Part shown: in pieces, positions 6,773 to 12,307 of the stretch
Position numbering within the stretch: position 1 is the stretch's first letter
Layout of the letters: each line of letters opens with the position of its first letter
Assembly: GCA_012519645.1 (NCBI GenBank)
Contig: JAAYPU010000280.1
Location: 1-14,308 of the forward strand
Reading direction: 5' to 3'
DNA length: 14,308 nt
DNA from: Clostridiales bacterium
GTDB taxonomy: Bacteria; Bacillota; Clostridia; Peptostreptococcales; JAAYPU01
The notes under the pieces: model-generated
Seen by the model: only the letters and a program-made list of their open reading frames with translations
What the model was told of the DNA's origin: nothing
Databases searched by the model: none
Program-made: the position numbers and the translations under genes

Positions 6773-8011
6773 ATGAGTGTATATGATGTTATTGTAATTG
6801 GCGGCGGTGCTTCAGGTTTGATTTCCGCAATTTCTGCAGCACGGCATGGAGCGAAAGTTGTGATAATAGAAAAAACAGACAGAATAGGACGAAAACTGTT
6901 AGCTACAGGAAATGGCAGATGCAACATGAGTAATACCAATATCGCCGATTATAAATACAATTCCGATAATTCGAATTTTCCTCTGAATATATTAATGCAT
7001 TTTAATGTGGATGATACCCTTGGCTTTTTTAATGAACTGGGTATTTTGCACAGAATAGAATCCGAGGGAAGGGTTTATCCTTTTTCCGAGCAGGCTGCAG
7101 CCGTACTTGATGTGCTTCTGATGGAAGTAAACAGATTAAATATAGATATCCTATATGATAGCCCTGTTAAAAATATCGATAAAAAAAACAATATATTTTA
7201 TGTAAATACACCGACAAAAACAGTATCATCACAAAAAGTGATTATTGCATGCGGCGGAATGGCAGGACATCAATACGGCGCTGATGGCAGCGGATATATA
7301 ATAGCACAAAAATTCGGGCATAGAATAATAACTCCAAATCCGGCGCTTGTGCAGATATTATCAAATCAATGGTATAATAAGAGACTTAAAGGTGTTCGTG
7401 TCAAAGGGCAAGCTTCGTTGGTATGTGACGGGGAAAAAGTAAAAAACGCAAAAGGTGAAATCCAGTTTAATGAGGATGGTATCTCAGGCATTTGTATATT
7501 TGATCTCAGCAGGGATTTGCATGAATATATTAATTGCGGTAAAAAATGCTTTATAAATATAGACATGTTACCTGATTATACTTATGAGGATGTTATTGAT
7601 ATACTTGAAGCAAGACTTACACATTCACCGAACAAGACAATAGAAGAGTTTTTAATAGGTCTGATAAATAAGAAGCTTATTTCTGTCATTCTTAAATTAA
7701 GCGGTATAAAGGATATGACCCTGAAGGCATCCCGACTTTCGCAAGCTTCACTGGCTGAAATAGCAAAGCTGCTTAAGGGTTGGGAAATACCGGTGTCGGG
7801 TACACGGTCATGGGAACATGCGCAGGTGACGGCAGGCGGTGTGGATACGCGTGAAATAGATGAAGAGACTTTGGAATCCAGGAAAATTTCAGGCCTTTAT
7901 TTTGCGGGTGAAATAATGGATGTGGATGGTATATGCGGCGGTTATAATTTGCAATGGGCATGGTCATCAGGGTATATTGCAGGAAAAAACGCAGCAAATT
8001 CAAGCAAATGA
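6773..8011 (+). CDS. FAD-dependent oxidoreductase, BaiN / HI0933 (YhiN) family
   Basis: A 412-aa flavoprotein of the HI0933/YhiN family (COG2081). Seen are the FAD-binding GGGASG (10-15) with acidic Glu33 closing the Rossmann fold, the family-specific GRKLLATGNGRCNMSN (39-54), ACGGMAGHQYGADGSG in the middle, and the C-terminal TAGGV, LYFAGE and GGYNLQWAWSSG that complete the FAD site. The inserted middle domain has no known substrate. Relatives include BaiN, implicated in bile-acid dehydroxylation, but most members are uncharacterised, so the reaction here is unknown. The frame is open from a GTG at 6758. GGAG at 6760-6763 lies 9 nt before the ATG at 6773, which I take as the start. The gene is divergent from the yjiH-like gene and monocistronic. 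Confidence 0.87.
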   Translation: MSVYDVIVIGGGASGLISAISAARHGAKVVIIEKTDRIGRKLLATGNGRCNMSNTNIADYKYNSDNSNFPLNILMHFNVDDTLGFFNELGILHRIESEGRVYPFSEQAAAVLDVLLMEVNRLNIDILYDSPVKNIDKKNNIFYVNTPTKTVSSQKVIIACGGMAGHQYGADGSGYIIAQKFGHRIITPNPALVQILSNQWYNKRLKGVRVKGQASLVCDGEKVKNAKGEIQFNEDGISGICIFDLSRDLHEYINCGKKCFINIDMLPDYTYEDVIDILEARLTHSPNKTIEEFLIGLINKKLISVILKLSGIKDMTLKASRLSQASLAEIAKLLKGWEIPVSGTRSWEHAQVTAGGVDTREIDEETLESRKISGLYFAGEIMDVDGICGGYNLQWAWSSGYIAGKNAANSSK

Positions 8012-8075
8012 AGAATTAAAATCAATAGTAATGCTTACTCAGTGTGTATTATATAGTGTAATGATGCTCCACATG

Positions 8076-8119
8076 TTAAACAATAGTTGAGCAATAGTTA
8101 AACGATAGTGCAACAATAG
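8076..8119. repeat. Tandem 11-mer array x4
   Basis: Four 11-base units, TTAAACAATAG, TTGAGCAATAG, TTAAACGATAG, TGCAACAATAG, in the gap after the BaiN-like gene. They match in reverse complement the array at 242-274 and directly the one at 11635-11667. The short stretch 8012-8075 before it shows no gene and only a weak possible promoter (TTACTC 8035-8040, TGTAAT 8057-8062). Confidence 0.9.
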
Positions 8120-8123
8120 TGTA

Positions 8124-8142
8124 GGGCGAACAGTGTTCGCCC
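8124..8142. repeat. GC-rich hairpin
   Basis: GGGCGAAC (8124-8131) pairs perfectly with GTTCGCCC (8135-8142) across a 3-nt AGT loop. AAAATAG follows, with no U-tract, so it is a repeat-type hairpin more than a rho-independent terminator. It could still slow transcription out of the upstream gene. Confidence 0.8.
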
Positions 8143-8145
8143 AAA

Positions 8146-8271
8146 ATAGATAAATAGATAACAGATAATAGTTAAGGTGGATTTACTTTAGGAAAATCAA
8201 ATATTTAAATACTTGCTTTGCGAAGCAAAGATTTCCTTAACTTTTATCTATTATTTCTTATCTCTTATCTT
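8146..8271. repeat. Nested inverted-repeat unit with 7-mer arms
   Basis: Left-arm AATAGAT-type 7-mers (8146-8170) lead to GTTAAGG (8171-8177). After a central part comes the inverted CCTTAAC (8235-8241), then right-arm 7-mers TTATCTA, TTATTTC, TTATCTC, TTATCTT (8244-8271), the reverse-complement class of the left arm. The centre holds CTTTGC/GCAAAG (8216-8221 with 8225-8230) closed by a GAA turn, containing GCGAAGC. The overall design equals that of the unit at 9944-10106. Confidence 0.8.
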
Positions 8272-8282
8272 TAAATAGTCCC

Positions 8283-8310
8283 CTAACCTCTAACCTCCAA
8301 CCTCTAACCT
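8283..8310. repeat. Tandem 7-mer array, CTAACCT x4
   Basis: CTAACCT, CTAACCT, CCAACCT, CTAACCT in tandem, the same class as 182-209. It ends 6 nt before the Shine-Dalgarno of the next gene, so it lies in or immediately upstream of that gene's leader. Confidence 0.95.
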
Positions 8311-8332
8311 CTGGAGAAAGGAGTGAACAGAT

Positions 8333-9919
8333 ATGTTACGAATACCGGAGATAAAACTATCCATTGAAGAAGATATGGATTTGCTGCCGAAAAAAATAAT
8401 TAAAAAACTGCATATTAAAGATAATGAGCTTTTATCCTATGAAATATATAAAGAATCCATAGATGCACGAAAAGGAGAAATACAATTTATATATACATTA
8501 GATGTTGCAGTTGCTGACGAGGAAATTGTTATGCAAAAAAATCCTCATATTATCAAAACCCCTGATGAAGAATATATCTGTGCTGCAAAAGGAAAAGAAA
8601 AAATTAAAGGAAGGCCGGTCATAGCAGGATTTGGCCCAAGCGGCATGATGGCGGCGCTGCTATTGTGTGAGATGGGATATAAGCCTTTGGTTATCGAAAG
8701 AGGCAAGCCTGTTGAAGAAAGAATAAAAGATGTTGAGCGTTTTTGGAGTGAAGGAAAACTGGATTCAGAATCCAATGTACAGTATGGAGAAGGCGGCGCG
8801 GGTACTTTTTCCGACGGGAAGCTTACCACAAGAATAAAAGATACCGTCAGATGCAGAAAAGTGTTGGAGGCCTTTATTGATGCAGGTGCTCCTGAAGAAA
8901 TCATGTATAAGCAAAAACCACATATTGGAACTGATATCTTGCAGAAGGTAGTTAAAAGCATCAGAAGTAAGATTTTGGATTTAGGCGGAGAAATTTATTT
9001 TAACAGTAAATTGACAGATATTATTATAGATGATAATCAAATAAGTGCAGTTGAGATAAATAATGATGAGACAGTGGCTTCAAATTGTCTGGTATTGGCA
9101 TTGGGTCACAGCGCCAGAGATACTTTTGAGAAGCTGTATGAGAAAAATATTAAAATAGAACAAAAAGCTTTTTCGATAGGAGTCAGAATCGAGCATCCCC
9201 AGTCATTTATAGATAAAGTTCAGTATGGCAGCTACGCAGGGCACCCAAGACTGGGCGCTTCCGATTATAAGCTGGTGCATCATTGCAAAAACGGGCGGGG
9301 TGTTTATTCCTTCTGCATGTGTCCCGGGGGGTTGGTAGTAGCGAGCGCATCTGAAAAAAATGGTGTTGTAACCAATGGTATGAGCTATTATAAGCGGGAT
9401 GAGGAAAATGCTAACAGTGCGCTGCTGGTAGATGTAAAACCGTCTGATTTTAACTCAGACCATCCTTTGGCAGGAATAGAGTTTCAGAGATACTGGGAGA
9501 AGAGGGCATGGGAGTCGGGAAACAGCAGCTATTATGCTCCTGCCCAAAAAGTGGGGGATTTTTTAATGGGTATCCCGTCAACAAAAGAAGGAAGCGTAAA
9601 AGCGACATATAAGCCCGGTGTAGTTTGGACGGATTTAAGATCATGCCTGCCCGAATTTGCAGCAGATGCTTTAAAGGAAGCTATACCTGATATGGCAAAA
9701 AAAATAAAGGGTTTTGATATGGAGGATGCCGTAATGACGGCCGTAGAGACCAGAAGCTCTTCGCCCATAAGGATTACAAGGGATGGATCCATGGAAAGCA
9801 ACATATTAGGTATATTTCCGGTCGGCGAAGGCGCGGGATATGCAGGAGGCATTATCTCGGCGGCTGTGGACGGCATAAAGGCGGCTGAAATGATTGCCGC
9901 ACGATTTTCTCCGAAATAA
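8333..9919 (+). CDS. FAD-dependent oxidoreductase, COG2509-type
   Basis: A 528-aa flavoprotein. Residues 1-90 form a small N-terminal domain (LLPKKIIKKLHI, followed by YEIYKESIDARKG). The FAD-binding Rossmann core begins at PVIAGFGPSG (95-104), followed by the dinucleotide-contacting IERG (121-124) and EGGAGTFSDGKL (153-164). The C-terminal part has GVRIEHPQ, VVVAS-like and CPGG blocks and ends with FPVGEGAGYAGGIISAAVDGIKAAE, typical of the end of the FAD site. This matches the widespread uncharacterised FAD-dependent dehydrogenase family COG2509. The electron donor and substrate are unknown. AAAGGAG (8317-8323) fixes the ATG at 8333. Tandem repeats fill most of the upstream gap, so its promoter is either inside or before them. 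It appears intact. Confidence 0.87.
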   Translation: MLRIPEIKLSIEEDMDLLPKKIIKKLHIKDNELLSYEIYKESIDARKGEIQFIYTLDVAVADEEIVMQKNPHIIKTPDEEYICAAKGKEKIKGRPVIAGFGPSGMMAALLLCEMGYKPLVIERGKPVEERIKDVERFWSEGKLDSESNVQYGEGGAGTFSDGKLTTRIKDTVRCRKVLEAFIDAGAPEEIMYKQKPHIGTDILQKVVKSIRSKILDLGGEIYFNSKLTDIIIDDNQISAVEINNDETVASNCLVLALGHSARDTFEKLYEKNIKIEQKAFSIGVRIEHPQSFIDKVQYGSYAGHPRLGASDYKLVHHCKNGRGVYSFCMCPGGLVVASASEKNGVVTNGMSYYKRDEENANSALLVDVKPSDFNSDHPLAGIEFQRYWEKRAWESGNSSYYAPAQKVGDFLMGIPSTKEGSVKATYKPGVVWTDLRSCLPEFAADALKEAIPDMAKKIKGFDMEDAVMTAVETRSSSPIRITRDGSMESNILGIFPVGEGAGYAGGIISAAVDGIKAAEMIAARFSPK

Positions 9920-9943
9920 GGGGTCAGGTTTCGGGTCTAAAGT

Positions 9944-10106
9944 AACTAAAAATTAATAACTAAGAACTAATAGTTAAGGAGGATTTTGTGTTTTTCAAAC
10001 ACAAAATCTACATTAATTAATGAATAATGAATAATTCAGGAAGGAATTTGACGAAAAGTCAAATTCCCACATTAACTCTTAGTTCTTAGTTTTTAGTTAT
10101 TAGTTC
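9944..10106. repeat. Nested inverted-repeat unit with 7-mer arms
   Basis: The left arm is five 7-mers (9944-9978: AACTAAA, AATTAAT, AACTAAG, AACTAAT, AGTTAAG). The right arm is five 7-mers (10072-10106: TTAACTC, TTAGTTC, TTAGTTT, TTAGTTA, TTAGTTC). The arms are reverse complements at about 30 of 35 positions by my count. Between them lie a perfect 12-bp hairpin, GATTTTGTGTTT with AAACACAAAATC (9982-10008, TTC loop), and a copy of hairpin H1 (10043-10067). The unit fills almost the whole gap between two genes and ends 5 nt before the next Shine-Dalgarno. Confidence 0.85.
10043..10067. repeat. Hairpin module H1, copy 2
   Basis: GGAATTTGAC (10043-10052) pairs with GTCAAATTCC (10058-10067) across GAAAA. 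It has the same flanks as 151-173 (AATAATTCAGGAA before, CCAC after). The stem tip is GAC/GTC where copy 1 has GC/GC. Confidence 0.9.
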
Positions 10107-10126
10107 TATGTAAGGGAGCATTTGAA

Positions 10127-11548
10127 ATGAAAACGCCTATATATGATTTTTTGGTCAAGCATGGGAATAAGGAAACGATATCCTTTCATATGCCGGGGCA
10201 TAAAGCTTCGGATATCTATGAGAAGTATGGGTATGGAGATTTTTTGAATAATATTATTCGCTATGACATTACTGAAATATACGGTGCGGACAATCTCTAT
10301 AAAGCAGAGGGCATTATTAAAGAAGGAGAAGAAAGGTACGCCCGATTATACGGTGCAAAAGCATCTTTTTTCTTAGTAAACGGAACCACTACAGGCATTT
10401 TGGCAGCTATACTTTCAAGTGTAAAAAAGGGCGGCAAGCTGATCATGGCAAGAAACAGTCACAAATCTGTTTTTAACGCTTTACGACTGGGAGAAATACA
10501 GCCGGTTTATATTTATCCGGAAATTGTGGAAGCGTTTAATGTATGCGGTGAAATAGATCATCGGGAAATAAAAAATGCTATTATAAGTAATCCCGATGCT
10601 GAGGCTGTGATCCTTCCAAGCCCTAATTATTACGGTATTTGCAGTAATATAGAGAAGATTGCTGAAATTGTGCACGAATATAATAAAATTCTTATTGTAG
10701 ATGAAGCTCACGGTGCTCATTTGAAGTTTTCCGACCGACTGCCAAAGTCTGCTGTAGATTCAGGCGCTGATATTGTTATAAACAGTATTCATAAGACAAT
10801 TGCTTCTTTTACACAAAGTGCCGTTATGCATGTTAATTCAGAACGTGTGGATATAGATAATATAAAAGATAAGCTGCAAATAATACAAAGTACGAGTCCT
10901 TCTTACTTGTTGATGGCTTCCTTGGACATCAGCGCAAGCATCATGGAAGAAGACGGAAAAAATCTGGTGAATCAGTTGGTAGATAATATAGATATGTTTT
11001 GTGACAAGGTACGTTCAGCAGAAGGAATAAAAATAATGAAGCAAGAGGATATTAAAAGCTCCTTTGATAAAACCAAGATAAATATAGATATGACTGAGCT
11101 TGGACTGACAGGGAGCGATGTAGAAAAAATATTGAGGGAAAAATACAATATTTATATGGAGATGGTAAGTGCTAATCTGGTAATGGGACTATCCGGAGTA
11201 GGTAATTCTAAAGAGGATTTTCTTCGATTGGCAGATGCGCTTATCGAAATAAAAGAAATATACAGAAAAAATGAAATGATTAATTTTCCACCTATTATGT
11301 TCGAGAAAAACCTGCAGGTGTATCATCCTGCAGAATTAGTTACGGAGCATAGTAAATGGGTCGATTTGGATGAGAGCATAGGGTGCGTTTCCGGCAGCGC
11401 AATTATTCCCTATCCTCCGGGAGTTCCGCTGATATGTCCCGGTGAGATTATTTCGAAAAAGATACTGAATTACCTCATCGCCCTGAAAAAAACAGATGTA
11501 AGGATATTGGGGGTAAGGGAGGACAATAAGGTGCAGGTGCAGGACTGA
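10127..11548 (+). CDS. Short Orn/Lys/Arg decarboxylase-family PLP enzyme
   Basis: A 473-aa fold-type I PLP protein. Seen are HMPGHK (21-26), the family's N-terminal signature, NGTTTG (85-90), SHKSV (111-115), PSPNYYG (164-170), the PLP-binding DEAHGAH (192-198), and the Schiff-base Lys223 in SIHKT, followed by a C-terminal domain with HPAE and the GSAIIPYPPGVPL block. It has the length of B. subtilis SpeA and YaaO, not of the long inducible enterobacterial decarboxylases. Arginine, lysine or ornithine would be the expected substrate; which one cannot be read from the sequence. AAGGGAG (10112-10118) supports the ATG. It stands alone between two repeat regions. Its stop codon forms the foot of a repeat hairpin (11547). 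Confidence 0.85.
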   Translation: MKTPIYDFLVKHGNKETISFHMPGHKASDIYEKYGYGDFLNNIIRYDITEIYGADNLYKAEGIIKEGEERYARLYGAKASFFLVNGTTTGILAAILSSVKKGGKLIMARNSHKSVFNALRLGEIQPVYIYPEIVEAFNVCGEIDHREIKNAIISNPDAEAVILPSPNYYGICSNIEKIAEIVHEYNKILIVDEAHGAHLKFSDRLPKSAVDSGADIVINSIHKTIASFTQSAVMHVNSERVDIDNIKDKLQIIQSTSPSYLLMASLDISASIMEEDGKNLVNQLVDNIDMFCDKVRSAEGIKIMKQEDIKSSFDKTKINIDMTELGLTGSDVEKILREKYNIYMEMVSANLVMGLSGVGNSKEDFLRLADALIEIKEIYRKNEMINFPPIMFEKNLQVYHPAELVTEHSKWVDLDESIGCVSGSAIIPYPPGVPLICPGEIISKKILNYLIALKKTDVRILGVREDNKVQVQD

Positions 11549-11598
11549 GGAAATTTCATAATTGAAATATCCTCAAATTAAGAATTAAGAATTAAGAG
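11547..11598. repeat. Hairpin module H3 overlapping a stop codon, copy 2, plus TTAAGAA array
   Basis: GAGGA (11547-11551) pairs with TCCTC (11570-11574) and ATTTC (11553-11557) with GAAAT (11564-11568). The stop TGA of the decarboxylase gene is 11546-11548. It is followed by TTAAGAA, TTAAGAA, TTAAGAG (11578-11598). This mirrors the arrangement at 5111-5157 after an unrelated gene. Confidence 0.85.
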
Positions 11599-11892
11599 TT
11601 AAGGTGGAAATGTTGCTTTCAGCAAAATTTCCTGTTGAACAATAGTTAAACGATAGTTAAACAATAGTAATTGATTTAAGATTTAAGATTTATGATTTAT
11701 GATTGAATGTGGGAATTTGACTTATGTCAAATTCCTTCCTGAATTATTAATTATTCATTATTAATTCTCCTATGCACTATACCTATCCCATGTGCAGATT
11801 GCCACGCTTCGCTCACAATGACATCTATACTCTATACACTTGTGCTGCGCATCCATACACGATAAACGATAAACGATAAACTATACACCGAT
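11578..11892. repeat. Right mosaic intergenic repeat, inverted copy of 1-344
   Basis: Read on the minus strand this follows the same module order as 1-344: ACGATAA-class array (11859-11879), REP-like palindrome (11798-11819), hairpin H1 (11712-11735), 7-mer array, 11-mer array (11635-11667), hairpin H2 (11607-11631) and a terminal 7-mer array. It differs by lacking the CTAACCT array, by carrying five GATTTAA/GATTTAT 7-mers (11673-11707) where the left copy has two, and by an 8-base insertion in the AATAATGAATAATT stretch. No coding gene is visible in 11549-12030. Confidence 0.85.
11712..11735. repeat. Hairpin module H1, copy 3 (inverted)
   Basis: GGAATTTGAC (11712-11721) pairs with GTCAAATTCC (11726-11735) across TTAT: a perfect 10-bp stem. 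Confidence 0.9.
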
Positions 11893-11947
11893 GCGAAGCA
11901 TCATCGGACGCCGGACGAACCCTATTCACTAATCACTAATTACTAAT
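11890..11947. repeat. GCGAAGC hairpin and CACTAAT 7-mer array
   Basis: GATGC and GCATC (11890-11902) are closed by a GAA turn, giving another GCGAAGC (11893-11899). After a GC-richer stretch come CACTAAT, CACTAAT, TACTAAT (11927-11947). The array ends about 27 nt before the promoter of the T-box operon. Confidence 0.85.
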
Positions 11948-11973
11948 CACTTTAAAAAAAACAAAAAAAGTTC

Positions 11974-12002
11974 TTGCAATAATAAATTTTTAGGAGTAAA
12001 AT
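11974..12002 (+). promoter_or_regulatory. Promoter of the T-box aspS-gatCA operon
   Basis: TTGCAA (11974-11979) and TAAAAT (11997-12002) are separated by exactly 17 nt, a good sigma-A type pair. Transcription would begin near 12009, about 20 nt before the first helix of the T-box leader. Confidence 0.7.
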
Positions 12003-12030
12003 ACATACAATATTTTAAAAACTATAAAAA

Positions 12031-12276
12031 GACTATGAAAAGAAGAGTAGACATGTTCGGAAATCAAAGCGAGTTGGCGATGGTGAAAGGCCAATATGGA
12101 AGTCATGTTGAAGAACATCTTGGAGTCTCCAACCGAAATCGTATGAAAGTAGGCTTGGACGGAACCGAACCGTTAATAATCGGGCAGCATGTTAGTGCTG
12201 GTAGAGTGAGCTTTAATAGCTAATTAGGGTGGTACCGCGATAACCTTTCGTCCCTTGGAGGATGAAAGGTTTTTTT
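12031..12276 (+). promoter_or_regulatory. T-box riboswitch, specifier AAC (Asn), overlapping GAA (Glu)
   Basis: A full tRNA-sensing leader. Stem I pairs GACU (12031-12034) with AGUC (12124-12127), AAGA (12040-12043) with UCUU (12118-12121), and GACAUG (12050-12055) with CAUGUU (12104-12109). A kink-turn-like bulge and the specifier loop (AGAGUA opposite GAAGAACA, 12110-12117) lie between these helices. The specifier AAC (12114-12116) is followed by the usual purine A12117. The distal part has the AGCGAG bulge (12068-12073) and a loop with GGUG (12082-12085) closed by UUGGC/GCCAA. Stem III is CAGCA/UGCUG (12185-12200). The conserved T-box AGGGTGGTACCGCG is at 12226-12239. Uncharged tRNA bound here should stabilise the antiterminator and switch on aspS-gatCA. 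The short open frame 12035-12223 is a by-product of this RNA. Confidence 0.96.
12242..12276 (+). terminator. T-box intrinsic terminator
   Basis: AACCTTTCGTCC (12242-12253) pairs with GGATGAAAGGTT (12260-12271) with one G-T pair and a 6-nt loop, followed by a run of T (12270-12276). In the alternative fold, TCCCT (12251-12255) pairs with AGGG (12226-12229) of the T-box to make the antiterminator. Confidence 0.95.
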
Positions 12277-12307
12277 ATTTCAAATTTTAAGAGATGGAGT
12301 GAAAAGA

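Noticed and set aside
8545..8961. 138-codon minus-strand open frame
   Set aside because: It is antisense to the FAD-binding core of the COG2509-type gene, rich in Ser and Pro as expected from a reversed frame.
9532..9876. 114-codon minus-strand open frame
   Set aside because: It is a shadow of the C-terminal part of the COG2509-type gene, with no motif or ribosome binding site.
1..11892. Composite transposon bounded by the inverted mosaics
   Set aside because: No transposase, recombinase or target-site duplication is visible, and the enclosed genes are ordinary housekeeping types. Inverted copies of a dispersed repeat explain it with less.
12035..12223. 62-codon open reading frame in front of aspS
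   Set aside because: It lies wholly within the T-box leader, whose stem I, specifier loop and stem III it overlaps. It has no Shine-Dalgarno sequence and its product resembles nothing known.
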